This document shows positions 39,681-47,714 of a stretch of 64,000 bases of DNA, piece by piece. Position numbers and translations under genes: made by a program. Within the stretch, counting starts at the first letter, position 1, and each line of letters begins with the position of its first letter. The notes beneath the pieces are model-generated. The model worked only from the letters and a program-made list of their open reading frames with translations, did not search any database and was not told the origin of the DNA. Source of the DNA: Anoxynatronum buryatiense (GTDB lineage: Bacteria; Bacillota; Clostridia; Peptostreptococcales; Tindalliaceae); NCBI RefSeq assembly GCF_900182905.1, contig NZ_FXUF01000002.1, positions 362,559-426,558 of the forward strand, written 5' to 3'.

Positions 39681-39871
39681 ATTGCAGAAGGGCAACATCA
39701 TCTTTTTTGGCCTTTTAATCAAACGTTTCGTCAACAAAGAAATAACAGGCGACCAGCAGACAAGCAAAACACATTCGAAACGATCAAAAAGAAATAAACA
39801 GTATCAATGTATGGACGAATCGGTTAAAATAGGATATCTGAAACTTCAAGATTAAGTGAGGTGGTGGTGAG

Positions 39872-40297
39872 GTGGATTCCATTGACTATGAAATTCTAAA
39901 ATACCTAAAGAAGAATGGGCGTATGACTCATGAAAAAATTGCGCAGGCTGTTAACCTCTCACGGCCGGCAGTGCGAAACAGGGTGATTGCCATGGAAGAT
40001 GCAGGGGTAATTGAAGGCTATTCCACACGAATAAACTATGATGTTCTTGGCTTTAACATTCAAGTGCTGGTGTATGTAAAAGTAATGAGTATTTCATATG
40101 AGGAAGTCATGAAGCAGATTCACGCCAGGGTGCCGGATCGACTGATTATTGAAGACCAGTTCCGTTTGTCAGGCGAATGGTGCATCTTGCTGAGGGTAAT
40201 GTGCCATTATCAGGAAGACATCACCTTGTTTGTTGACCGGGTCATTCAAATAGAAAATGTAGTGGCAACGAATACAGTTCTGATCTTTAAATCATAG
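39872..40297 (+). CDS. Lrp/AsnC-family transcriptional regulator
   Basis: 141 residues. Residues 1-60 are the helix-turn-helix (DSIDYEILKYLKKNGRMTHEKIAQAVNLSRPAVRNRV). Residues 65-140 are the RAM ligand domain (GFNIQVLVYVKV; SGEWCILLRVMC). Such proteins respond to amino acids. The start is GTG at 39872 with AGTGAGGTGG upstream. It precedes an EamA exporter gene by 40 bases in the same direction, suggesting control of amino-acid or metabolite export. Confidence 0.88.
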   Translation: MDSIDYEILKYLKKNGRMTHEKIAQAVNLSRPAVRNRVIAMEDAGVIEGYSTRINYDVLGFNIQVLVYVKVMSISYEEVMKQIHARVPDRLIIEDQFRLSGEWCILLRVMCHYQEDITLFVDRVIQIENVVATNTVLIFKS

Positions 40298-40337
40298 ACA
40301 TTGCCCATTAATCGAGAAACAAGGAGGCCAATTGACC

Positions 40338-41240
40338 ATGGGTTTTATACAGCAATACACAGGTGAACTGGCGGCATTGGCCACGGCCTTTTGCTGGGCA
40401 GTTACAGCCACTGCCTTTGAACACAGCGCCAAACGAATTGGTTCTATGAACATGAATCTGCTGCGTTTATTGCTGGGACTCGTATTTCTTTCAACATATA
40501 CTTTCGTTAGCCGGGGCTATTGGCTGCCATTCGATGCGACTCGTACCGAATGGTTTTGGCTCACTCTTTCAGGCATCGTTGGTATTGTCATTGGTGACAT
40601 TCTTTTGTTTGAAGCTTTTGTACGCATTGGAGCCAGAATATCGATGCTGATCTACTCCAGTGTACCACCCCTGAGTGGTCTGATGGCTCTGATTTTTTTA
40701 GGAGAAAAAATGACGCCCATTCAGATTGCCGGCATGTTTATTACCGTTGCGGGAATCGTTTCGGTGATTCTGGTGACGGAAAAAGATACCAGCAAAATTC
40801 ATTTTACGTACCCGGTGATTGGAATCCTTTTTGCTTTTGGAGGGGCGGCAGGCCAGGCGGGCGGGTATATTTTGGGTAAATATGGCATGGCTGGCTACGA
40901 TCCCTTTTCAGCAACACAAATTCGCCTCATTGCCGGTCTTATTTGCTTTATCATTCTTTTCACTGTCAGAAACCACTGGCCTCACCTGATACGGGCTTTT
41001 AAACAAAAGGATGCACTGGTGTCTCTGACGATCGGATCGTTCTTTGGCCCCTTTCTGGGAATTTCTCTGTCACTAATGGCGGTGCAGCGAATTAATCCGG
41101 GAGTGGCTTCAACTTTAATTTCACTCACGCCCATTTTGCTAATTCCTTATGCGTTTATGGTGAAAAAAGAACGGGTCACTTTGAGAGAAATTATGGGAAC
41201 GGTCATTGCGCTCACTGGTGCTGCGATCATGTTTATATGA
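40338..41240 (+). CDS. EamA/DMT-family transporter
   Basis: 300 residues with ten membrane spans in two EamA repeats (GELAALATAFCWAVTATAFE; PVIGILFAFGGAAGQAGGYILG). Second-repeat ending VKKERVTLREIMGTVIALTGAAIMFI is typical. It likely exports an amino acid or related metabolite. AAGGAGG is ten bases before the ATG at 40338; TTG at 40332 is too close. It follows the Lrp gene and probably shares its transcript. Confidence 0.85.
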   Translation: MGFIQQYTGELAALATAFCWAVTATAFEHSAKRIGSMNMNLLRLLLGLVFLSTYTFVSRGYWLPFDATRTEWFWLTLSGIVGIVIGDILLFEAFVRIGARISMLIYSSVPPLSGLMALIFLGEKMTPIQIAGMFITVAGIVSVILVTEKDTSKIHFTYPVIGILFAFGGAAGQAGGYILGKYGMAGYDPFSATQIRLIAGLICFIILFTVRNHWPHLIRAFKQKDALVSLTIGSFFGPFLGISLSLMAVQRINPGVASTLISLTPILLIPYAFMVKKERVTLREIMGTVIALTGAAIMFI

Positions 41241-41268
41241 GTGTGCCAGTCAAATTTTCGAAGGTGAA

Positions 41269-41309
41269 ATATCACTCAATGGTTGGCACATACAACCATT
41301 GAGTGATAT
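41269..41309. promoter_or_regulatory. 17-bp-arm palindrome overlapping a promoter (candidate operator)
   Basis: Perfect 17-base arms (41269-41285 and 41293-41309) with a 7-base centre. The -35 and the start of the -10 of the next gene lie inside it, and no T-run follows. It also lies 29 bases after the EamA stop, so a terminator hairpin role is an alternative. Confidence 0.5.
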
Positions 41310-41312
41310 AAT
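41283..41312 (+). promoter_or_regulatory. Predicted promoter of the Pat-type acetyltransferase gene
   Basis: TTGGCA at 41283-41288 and a perfect TATAAT at 41307-41312, spaced by 18 bases. It is 77 bases before the ATG at 41389. Confidence 0.55.
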
Positions 41313-41388
41313 GGCCGACATAACCAAAAAACCAACTATCGGTGGTGTTTTAAAAAGACACCCGAAATGAAAATAGGAGGCGATAGGG

Positions 41389-41889
41389 ATGGAATATACC
41401 ATCGAAACAATGAAAAACAGTGACTGGGAACAGGTGGCGGCCATATATCTGGCAGGCATTCAAACAGGCATTGCCACTTTTCAAACAGAAATTCCTACAT
41501 GGGAAGCATGGGATGAAAGTCATGCACAGTGCTGCCGACTGGTAGCCCGGTCAAATAATGAGATCCATGGTTGGGCAGCTATCTCACCCACTTCCAGCCG
41601 GTGTGTGTATGCCGGCGTGGGGGAGGTCAGCATCTACATAGATGCGGCCTGCCGAGGTATGGGGATTGGTCAGGCGCTGTTGAATCAATTGGTGAAGTGT
41701 TCTGAAGAGAATGGTTACTGGACACTGCAGGCTGGTGTTCTGAGAGATAACGAAGCCAGTCGGGCACTTCATGTGAAATGTGGATTTAAAGAGCTGGGTA
41801 TACGAGAAAAACTGGGGAAAATGCCCACAGGAAAATGGCACGATGTGGTTTTTCTTGAAAGAAGAAGTTCAAAAGTAGGGCAAGAATAG
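41389..41889 (+). CDS. GNAT acetyltransferase, phosphinothricin/methionine-sulfoximine acetyltransferase type
   Basis: 166 residues. IYLAGIQTGIATFQTEIPTWEAWDE is the N-terminal signature of the Pat/YwnH/MnaT group. VYAGVGEVSIYIDAACRGMGIGQALLNQL carries the acetyl-CoA loop, and the ending has NEASRALHVKCGFKELGIREKLG. Characterised members acetylate the amino group of glutamate analogues such as phosphinothricin or methionine sulfoximine, so a detoxifying role is likely. RBS AGGAGGCGA precedes the ATG. Confidence 0.87.
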   Translation: MEYTIETMKNSDWEQVAAIYLAGIQTGIATFQTEIPTWEAWDESHAQCCRLVARSNNEIHGWAAISPTSSRCVYAGVGEVSIYIDAACRGMGIGQALLNQLVKCSEENGYWTLQAGVLRDNEASRALHVKCGFKELGIREKLGKMPTGKWHDVVFLERRSSKVGQE

Positions 41890-41903
41890 TCGTCGCGAGA
41901 CTG

Positions 41904-41934
41904 AAACCGGAAGAAATGTTTTCCGGTTTTTTTG
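41904..41934 (+). terminator. Rho-independent terminator
   Basis: AAACCGGAA and TTCCGGTTT (41904-41912, 41921-41929) form a 9-bp stem with an 8-base loop, followed by a T-rich run. It ends the acetyltransferase transcript 15 bases after the stop. Confidence 0.9.
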
Positions 41935-42089
41935 TTTCGGAAAACAACATGCCCAGAAAAATTCAAACAAAGTGGTTTAATGGTCATAGCTGTCGATGTT
42001 CGCTACCTCTGAATGCTGCCAAGTGTCCACTGGACAACCCGCCGCTGTAAGTTTTTGCTCTTGATTTTAGAAAATGTGAAATAAAGATG

Positions 42090-42119
42090 TTTAAAGAAAC
42101 AAGGGTTAGTGTATATAAT
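42090..42119 (+). promoter_or_regulatory. Predicted promoter of marR-wrbA
   Basis: TTTAAA at 42090-42095 and TATAAT at 42114-42119, spaced by 18 bases, 72 bases before the MarR start. Confidence 0.5.
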
Positions 42120-42127
42120 ATATAACG

Positions 42128-42154
42128 AAATCGAGATAACTTAAATCGAGATAA
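42128..42154 (+). promoter_or_regulatory. Tandem AAATCGAGATAA repeats, candidate MarR operator
   Basis: The 12-mer AAATCGAGATAA occurs at 42128-42139 and 42143-42154, just downstream of the -10 hexamer. Its core TCGAGATA is the half-site of operators reported for the quinone-sensing MarR regulator MhqR of Bacillus. Here the copies are direct, with a 15-base period, instead of inverted. Autoregulation of the next gene is the simplest reading. Confidence 0.5.
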
Positions 42155-42190
42155 TCGCAAAGCAAATGATATAAGTGAGGAGGGAAGGTG

Positions 42191-42682
42191 ATGGAAACAC
42201 AAGATATTCAGGATGAAACGCTTACATCATTAAAACTGTTTGTGGTATTGAATCGAGCGGCGCGATCTGTGAATGACAGAATTGCAGAAGATATTCGTTC
42301 GCACGGGTTAAATCCCACCGAATTTGCAGTGTTGGAACTTCTATATCATAAAGGTGATCAGCCGGTGCAGGTAATCGGGAAAAAAGTACTTATTGCCAGT
42401 TCCAGCATCACCTATGTGGTGGATAAACTGCAAGAAAGAGGGTATGTGGAGCGAAGTGCATGTCCCAATGACCGTCGGGTAATTTACACGAAGCTTACTG
42501 GGATGGGACGCGATTTGATGGAGAAGATTTTCCCTGAACATGCCGCGATGATTCAGCAGTTGTTTAGCCATCTGACAGTTGACGAAAAAGCGATGTTGGC
42601 AGAACAACTAAAATCAATCGGCAGGCATGCGCAAGGTTTCAAAATGGATTCTGCCAGAAAACCGGCGCATCAAGGAGAGTAG
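42191..42682 (+). CDS. MarR-family transcriptional regulator
   Basis: 163 residues, a winged helix protein with GLNPTEFAVLELLYHKGDQPVQVIGKKVLIASSS in the recognition region and the wing DRRVIYTKLTGMGRDLMEKIFP. No clear N-terminal redox cysteine is present; the one cysteine (RSACPNDRR) is in the wing. ATG at 42191 follows GAGGAGGGAAGG. The next gene, a WrbA-type quinone reductase, starts 33 bases later, so a quinone or electrophile signal is likely, as for MhqR. Confidence 0.88.
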   Translation: METQDIQDETLTSLKLFVVLNRAARSVNDRIAEDIRSHGLNPTEFAVLELLYHKGDQPVQVIGKKVLIASSSITYVVDKLQERGYVERSACPNDRRVIYTKLTGMGRDLMEKIFPEHAAMIQQLFSHLTVDEKAMLAEQLKSIGRHAQGFKMDSARKPAHQGE

Positions 42683-42715
42683 AGTTGAGAAGTGCAAATG
42701 AAAAGGAGAGATGAC

Positions 42716-43327
42716 ATGTCAACCAAATTGGCAATCGTATTTTACAGTTCAACAGGAACTAACTTTCAATTGGCCCAGTGGGCAGCAGAAGGAGCAAAAG
42801 AGGCGGGGGCAGAAGTAAGATTGCTGAAGGTTCCCGAACTCATGCCGCAGGCAATAGTTGAAGCTGATCCGGCAAAAATGAAGCATCAACAGAATGTGAA
42901 GGAAGTACCTGAAGTCAGCCCTGAAGATTTGGAATGGGCAGACGCTATTATTTTCAGTGTGTCTGCACGATTTGGCAATATGGCTTCACCCATGAAAGCG
43001 TTTTTCGATTCTCTGGGAGGCCTTTGGTTCCAGGGGAAACTGGCTAATAAGGTGGTCAGTGCCATGACCTCTGCACAAAACCCCCATGGTGGTCAGGAAG
43101 CGGTCATTCTGTCGCTTTATACTTCCATGTATCACTGGGGAGCTATTGTGGCAGCACCAGGATATACTGATCAGTCCATCTTTGGAGCAGGAGGCAACCC
43201 TTACGGAGTCAGTGTGTCAGTTAACGGAGAAGGCGAAATTCAGGGAGATATAGATGCAATTAAAGCAGCAGCAAATCATCAGGCAAAAAGAACGGTCACT
43301 GTTGCCGGATGGGTGAAACAAGGCTAA
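42716..43327 (+). CDS. wrbA: NAD(P)H:quinone oxidoreductase, WrbA family
   Basis: 203 residues with the flavodoxin-like fold. IVFYSSTGTNFQLAQWAAEGA binds the FMN phosphate, and SARFGNMASPMKAFFDSLGGLW and SAQNPHGGQEAVILSLYTSMYHWG are WrbA signatures. It reduces quinones by two electrons, avoiding semiquinone radicals. ATG at 42716 follows AAGGAG; the frame is open to 42692. It forms an operon with the MarR regulator. Confidence 0.92.
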   Translation: MSTKLAIVFYSSTGTNFQLAQWAAEGAKEAGAEVRLLKVPELMPQAIVEADPAKMKHQQNVKEVPEVSPEDLEWADAIIFSVSARFGNMASPMKAFFDSLGGLWFQGKLANKVVSAMTSAQNPHGGQEAVILSLYTSMYHWGAIVAAPGYTDQSIFGAGGNPYGVSVSVNGEGEIQGDIDAIKAAANHQAKRTVTVAGWVKQG

Positions 43328-43354
43328 CGGAAGAAGAATAACTATTTTTGGAAA

Positions 43355-43380
43355 ATGGGAGTTGCACCTGCAACTCCCAT
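43355..43380 (+). terminator. Terminator-like hairpin after wrbA
   Basis: Perfect 12-base arms, ATGGGAGTTGCA and TGCAACTCCCAT, with a 2-base centre. Only a short T pair follows, so efficiency is uncertain. Confidence 0.6.
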
Positions 43381-43480
43381 TTGTCGGGTTTGCATAAATG
43401 TTGCGGGAGTTATAGAATGAAAAAGATGTGAGAATCATGAAAGTTTCCCTAAGAAAGACTAAATTTTATGAGGTGATAAA

Positions 43481-43987
43481 ATGGAAGCTGTTAAACACCC
43501 TGCATTTACAAATAAAACAGAGCTTTATCGCTATATGAATACCCGTTTGGTGGGACTTTTATCGTCAGAAACTGACTGGCTGGCCAATCTGTGTAATGCA
43601 GCTGCACTCATCAACGATCTGTTGAAAGACATCAACTGGGTGGGGTTCTATCTGGCAAATGGTAAAAATAAACTTATTCTGGGTCCTTTTCAGGGGAAAC
43701 CTGCCTGCGTACACCTCTATTACGGGAAAGGAGTTTGTGGAACGGCTGCAGAAACCAGAACAGTACAGTTAGTACCTGATGTGCATGCCTTTCCAGGCCA
43801 TGTGGCCTGCGATGCAGATTCCCGTTCAGAAATTGTGCTGCCCATCGTAATCGATGATGCGGTGGTGGCTGTGCTGGATATAGACAGCCCAATACTGAAT
43901 CGGTTTGACGAAGAAGATCAGGAAGGCCTTGAGAAGGTCACCATAACACTCTGCCAATATATTCTTTGGGATCAGGTAAAGAAGTAA
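43481..43987 (+). CDS. Free methionine-(R)-sulfoxide reductase (GAF domain)
   Basis: 168 residues, one GAF domain. The fRMsr signatures INWVGFYL, GPFQGKPAC, GKGVCGTAA and HVACDADSRSEIVLP include the three active-site cysteines. It reduces free methionine-R-sulfoxide with thioredoxin, repairing oxidised methionine. It sits close to katG and wrbA, which fits an oxidative-defence neighbourhood. Start by family length. Confidence 0.92.
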   Translation: MEAVKHPAFTNKTELYRYMNTRLVGLLSSETDWLANLCNAAALINDLLKDINWVGFYLANGKNKLILGPFQGKPACVHLYYGKGVCGTAAETRTVQLVPDVHAFPGHVACDADSRSEIVLPIVIDDAVVAVLDIDSPILNRFDEEDQEGLEKVTITLCQYILWDQVKK

Positions 43988-44019
43988 AATAAAAAATGTT
44001 GCATTCGCGAAAAAAAAGC

Positions 44020-44048
44020 GTGTCGATTTGCCGTTGAAAGTATATAAT
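44020..44048 (+). promoter_or_regulatory. Possible promoter of the LRAT-domain gene
   Basis: TATAAT at 44043-44048 with a weak -35 (GTGTCG at 44020-44025) at a 17-base spacing. A perfect 12-base palindrome, ATGACCGGTCAT, follows at 44101-44112 in the leader. Confidence 0.4.
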
Positions 44049-44209
44049 AAGGCAAGGCGATTTTTGTCAGACAAAATGATGACACGGTCGTCATATTAAC
44101 ATGACCGGTCATACCAAACTAAAGCCATCATTTCGTTCGCGGCTGACGGCAATCTTGGGGAATGACAATCCATGGTCAGACATTAAAATGAAGCGAAGGA
44201 AGTGATTCA

Positions 44210-44710
44210 ATGCAGGGAGACATTCTTTTTGTGATGCGCGAGCCATTACGCTTTGGCTCAATCGGGGTTCGGGTAAATGATGAAACACGCTGGATTGATC
44301 GGCTGATCATTCGGTTTTTACGATACAGGCACTATGGCATTGAGGTGGAAGATGGACAGGTTATCCATTTTTACTGCAACAGCCTTTTGGCATTGCCGCA
44401 GGCGACTATTGCAAAAGTACCACTGGCAGTTTTTGCCAAAGATGGTGTGGTGAAAGTGGATCGCTCGGTGAAACGGCTTTATTCACGGGAGCTGGTGATG
44501 AAAAGGGCTTACAGCCAATTAAACTCAAACTTTGAAGGGTATCATTACAGCCAAAATAATTGTGAACATTTTGCTGTCTGGTGTGCCACAGGAGAGCGGC
44601 AGTCGCAGCAAAATCTGATACGGGAAGCAGCCGCAAGATGGATAAGCCTTCCATTGAGAACCGGGGAAAAAGTCATGGCAAGTATTGCATTGTTCAGCTT
44701 TTTTCAATAG
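44210..44710 (+). CDS. LRAT-domain (NlpC/P60-like) protein
   Basis: 166 residues. The LRAT fold is indicated by the opening QGDILFVMREPLRFGSIGV, the histidine in RYRHYGIEVEDGQVIHFY and the cysteine-containing NCEHFAVWCATG. These provide the Cys-His pair used by lecithin:retinol acyltransferases and related acyl- or thio-hydrolases. No signal peptide is seen; a hydrophobic tail (MASIALFSFF) may anchor it to the membrane. Bacterial members are mostly uncharacterised. It is followed by a terminator and stands alone. Confidence 0.8.
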   Translation: MQGDILFVMREPLRFGSIGVRVNDETRWIDRLIIRFLRYRHYGIEVEDGQVIHFYCNSLLALPQATIAKVPLAVFAKDGVVKVDRSVKRLYSRELVMKRAYSQLNSNFEGYHYSQNNCEHFAVWCATGERQSQQNLIREAAARWISLPLRTGEKVMASIALFSFFQ

Positions 44711-44765
44711 TAAGGTATATTAGTTCAGTAAGCGTGGCCTCTTCTTTGTAATTATGCAAACCAAA

Positions 44766-44811
44766 CAAGAAAAGCCTGCAGATGTGCATTAAGATCTGCA
44801 GGCTTTTCTTG
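44766..44811. terminator. Bidirectional terminator
   Basis: Perfect 18-base arms (44766-44783 and 44794-44811) with a 10-base loop. The outer stem is A-rich on one side and T-rich on the other, so both strands end in T runs. It separates the convergent LRAT and vor operons. Confidence 0.88.
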
Positions 44812-44854
44812 TTACCATGTTACAGTGTATGTTTTTTAAAATGTCCTTTATATG

Positions 44855-45394
44855 TTAATTGCTTTCTGTGAAGGCAAGCCCTTTTTTAATGGCAGACATG
44901 TTGGCATCCATCAACTGAGGGCGTTTCATCGTCAGTTTTTCCATGGCCTTTTCAATGGTGTCATAATGGACCAAGTTAAGTGAAGGAAGCAGGGCTCCCA
45001 GACATACCATGTTTGCAATGGAAGAATTTCCCAGTTCGTTGGCAATTTCAGTGGCAGGTACTTTGATAATGGTAATGTCAGTTCGCTCTTGTTCTGGATT
45101 TGCCAGTGAAGCATTTACCACCAGAACACCTCCCGGTTTAATCCGGGATGCAAATTTTTCGTAGGCAGGTTTGTTCAATACGATCGCGGCATCTGCCTGG
45201 TCAATGACATGGGAAAATATTTCCCCATCTGCCAAAATTACTGAACAGTTGGCAGTTCCACCCCGCATTTCTGGTCCGTAGGAAGGAATCCAACACAAGT
45301 CGAGATCAGCGCTCATACCTGCATAGGCCAGTACTTTCCCCAAAAACATGACGCCCTGACCACCGAAGCCGGCCATGATCACTTTATCCATCAT
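44855..45394 (-). CDS. 2-oxoacid:ferredoxin oxidoreductase, gamma subunit
   Basis: 179 residues. MAGFGGQGVMFLGKVLAYAG is the gamma-domain signature of pyruvate/2-oxoglutarate/2-oxoisovalerate:ferredoxin oxidoreductases, followed by SYGPEMRGGTANCSVI. It is the last gene of a four-gene operon and overlaps the beta subunit by four bases. Start at 45394 behind GGAGGAGGTGG; the second ATG at 45391 is also possible. The complex oxidises a 2-oxo acid with CoA to an acyl-CoA and reduced ferredoxin. Confidence 0.92.
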   Translation of the reverse strand: MMDKVIMAGFGGQGVMFLGKVLAYAGMSADLDLCWIPSYGPEMRGGTANCSVILADGEIFSHVIDQADAAIVLNKPAYEKFASRIKPGGVLVVNASLANPEQERTDITIIKVPATEIANELGNSSIANMVCLGALLPSLNLVHYDTIEKAMEKLTMKRPQLMDANMSAIKKGLAFTESN

Positions 45395-46143
45395 AATTGA
45401 GCCACCTCCTCCGTCATTTTCAGCTCGCCAAGTTCGTAGACAGGCATCATATTATCCCGAAGCCACTGAAGGCTGTCAACAGGCGTTAATCCCCAGTTGG
45501 TGGGACAAGTTGAAAGTACACTGACCAATGAAAAACCCAGTCCTGCCTGCTGCACCTTAAAGGCTTTTCGAATGGCATTTTTGGTTTTTTGAATATTTTT
45601 GGGAGAATCAACTGAAACAGAAGCCACATAAGCAGCACCTGGAATACCGGCGATCACTTTTGGAAAATCCATTGGGAAGCCCATGGTTACAGGATCGCGG
45701 CCGAAGGGGCTGGTGCTGGTTTTCATATCCGTCAGGGTGGTGGGAGCCATTTGGCCGCCGGTCATACCATAGATGGCGTTATTAACCATAATTGAAGTGA
45801 TTTTTTCACCACGTGCAGCCACATGAATGGCATGTTGTGTGCCAATGGCAGCAATGTCACCATCGCCTTGATAAGTGAACACTGTTCGGTGAGGCAGCGC
45901 CCGTTTAATGCCGGTACCCACCGCCTGTGCGCGTCCATGCGCCGCACCAACAAAGTCGCAGGAGAAGAAATCCTGGCTAAAGCCGGCACACCCCACCGGT
46001 GAAACACCAATGGTATTTTCAATGATATCCAGTTCTTCCAATACTTCGGCAATCAGACGCATAATGGTTCCATGAGTACATCCCGGGCAAAAAGTGAAGG
46101 GTACTTCAGTAAGCCCTTTTGTACGTGAAAAGACTTTCTTCAT
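45391..46143 (-). CDS. 2-oxoacid:ferredoxin oxidoreductase, beta (ThDP-binding) subunit
   Basis: 250 residues. FCPGCTHGTIMRLIAEVL and VSPVGCAGFS, then TYQGDGDIAAIG and NNAIYGMTGGQMAPTT, are the ThDP-binding signatures of the beta subunit. It overlaps both neighbours by four bases (ATGA type), so the three catalytic subunits are translated together. GGGAGGTG precedes the start. Confidence 0.95.
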   Translation of the reverse strand: MKKVFSRTKGLTEVPFTFCPGCTHGTIMRLIAEVLEELDIIENTIGVSPVGCAGFSQDFFSCDFVGAAHGRAQAVGTGIKRALPHRTVFTYQGDGDIAAIGTQHAIHVAARGEKITSIMVNNAIYGMTGGQMAPTTLTDMKTSTSPFGRDPVTMGFPMDFPKVIAGIPGAAYVASVSVDSPKNIQKTKNAIRKAFKVQQAGLGFSLVSVLSTCPTNWGLTPVDSLQWLRDNMMPVYELGELKMTEEVAQL

Positions 46144-47216
46144 GCCTGCACCTCCCTGGTATCTTTTGCAATCATTTCTTCAACATAGTCGAGAATCTCC
46201 GTTTCAGTAGGGAGCATACCGCCCTGACGGTGATATAGATGGACGGGAACCTTGCACTCAACAGCCAGTTTAACATCTTCAATCATCTGGCCGGTATTCA
46301 GTTCAACAGTAACGATGCCCTTCACCTTTTCCAAATGCGGTTCAAAAGCTTTTACTGGGAAAGGCCACAGTGTGATTGGGCGGATCAGACCCAGTTTAAC
46401 ACCTTTTTTTCGGGCATTGAGAACGGTGCTTTTACAGATACGACCCGTGGTTCCATAACTCACCAGCAGGTATTCGGCATCTTCAGCGTGAAAAGATTCC
46501 CAACGCTGCTCAACTTCTTGAATTGCTTTGTATTTTGCTTCCCAGTAGCGATTATTGGCTTCTCCAATTTCATTGGTTAATGAATAGCTGGCAAGAATGC
46601 GTTTTTCTCTGCCTTCACAACCGTCCACTACCCAGGTGCGGTCAAATTCAGGGGATTCTGGTCGTTCCTTCAGTATAACCGGCTCCATGGTTTGGCCAAG
46701 ATAACCGTCAGTAAGAACCATCACTGGATTACGGTATTGATCTGCCAGATCAAAGGCTTCCATCGTGTAATCATAAAGCTCCTGAGCTTTGGAAGGTGCC
46801 AGTACGATGAGCCGGTAATCGCCATGACCGCCGCCCTTGACAGACTGAAAATAGTCAGATTGAGCAGGCCCCAAACCACCCAGACCAGGGCCGCATCGGT
46901 TCACATTTACCACAACCATTGGCAGTTCAACAGCAGCACTGAAAGACAGACCTTCCTGCTTCAGACTGATTCCGGGACTTGAAGAGGCGGTCATCACCCG
47001 GTTGCCGGTACAGGCTGCACCATAGCACATGTTAATGGCTCCAATTTCATCTTCAGCCTGCAAAACGGTACCACCTTGGGAAGGCAGATTAGCTGACAGG
47101 TATTCAATTACCTCTGTGGAGGGTGTGATGGGATACCCGAAAAACAATTTACATCCTGAACGAATGGCTGCCTCGCCAATGATTTCATTTCCTTTTAACA
47201 GTACTTTTTCTTCCAC
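46140..47216 (-). CDS. vorB: 2-oxoacid:ferredoxin oxidoreductase, alpha subunit (VorB-like)
   Basis: 358 residues. VLLKGNEIIGEAAIRSGCKLFFGYPITPSTE, TASSSPGISLKQEG and GPGLGGLGPAQSDYFQ closely follow the VorB group (3-methyl-2-oxobutanoate:ferredoxin oxidoreductase), though 2-oxoglutarate specificity cannot be excluded. The gene order ferredoxin-alpha-beta-gamma is typical of Vor/Kor. The start is uncertain. GTG at 47216 gives the usual N-terminus MEEKVLLKGNE and has AAGGGAG 11 bases upstream; GTGs at 47228 and 47237 are alternatives. Confidence 0.88.
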   Translation of the reverse strand: MEEKVLLKGNEIIGEAAIRSGCKLFFGYPITPSTEVIEYLSANLPSQGGTVLQAEDEIGAINMCYGAACTGNRVMTASSSPGISLKQEGLSFSAAVELPMVVVNVNRCGPGLGGLGPAQSDYFQSVKGGGHGDYRLIVLAPSKAQELYDYTMEAFDLADQYRNPVMVLTDGYLGQTMEPVILKERPESPEFDRTWVVDGCEGREKRILASYSLTNEIGEANNRYWEAKYKAIQEVEQRWESFHAEDAEYLLVSYGTTGRICKSTVLNARKKGVKLGLIRPITLWPFPVKAFEPHLEKVKGIVTVELNTGQMIEDVKLAVECKVPVHLYHRQGGMLPTETEILDYVEEMIAKDTREVQA

Positions 47217-47240
47217 GATAGATGCCACTCCCTTCACTGG

Positions 47241-47444
47241 TTATTTGTAGACATCGATGGCGACATCAGGACAAACTGTCGCACACAGCGCACATCCGAT
47301 ACATTTATCCTGATCGATACAGGTGGCGACAAAGTATCCTTTTTCATTGGTCTGGTCGCTGATGGCCATGATTTTCTTCGGACAAATGTCAACACAGAGA
47401 CTGCAACTTTTACAGTACTTTTCAATGACCACGGCTTTTGGCAA
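47241..47444 (-). CDS. 2-oxoacid:ferredoxin oxidoreductase, delta subunit (2x[4Fe-4S] ferredoxin)
   Basis: 67 residues with two CxxCxxCxxxC/P clusters: YCKSCSLCVDICP and CIGCALCATVCP. It carries electrons from the ThDP centre to external ferredoxin. The start is TTG at 47444, seven bases after GGAGGG. It is the first gene of the vor operon, 24 bases before the alpha start. Confidence 0.93.
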   Translation of the reverse strand: MPKAVVIEKYCKSCSLCVDICPKKIMAISDQTNEKGYFVATCIDQDKCIGCALCATVCPDVAIDVYK

Positions 47445-47714
47445 TGTGATCCCTCCTGTTCCTTTTGTAAAATGGAATTACTGTGAATGGAAAACGATGT
47501 CATATTCAACGTTTTGTTGAATGATTAAAAAGATTTCAGTTTAAGCATAATCAACTTGAGTGCAATTGTGAAATATCAGAAAAGGATTTCAGTAATCAGT
47601 TTTACAGATTAATATTGAGAAATAAAAACGTAAATGTTATTATTAAAGCAACCTTCAGTATATGATGGTGGAAGTTCATGATATTTCGAAGGATTTTTGA
47701 AGGAGTGAAACAGA

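Noticed and set aside
39595..39855. 86-codon + strand frame between the MBL and lrp genes
   Set aside because: It runs through a 22-bp hairpin, its product has no family features, and it has no ribosome site.
44101..44112. ATGACCGGTCAT palindrome as a firm operator
   Set aside because: Twelve bases of symmetry can arise by chance, it is downstream of a weak promoter, and no regulator is adjacent. Mentioned only with the promoter entry.
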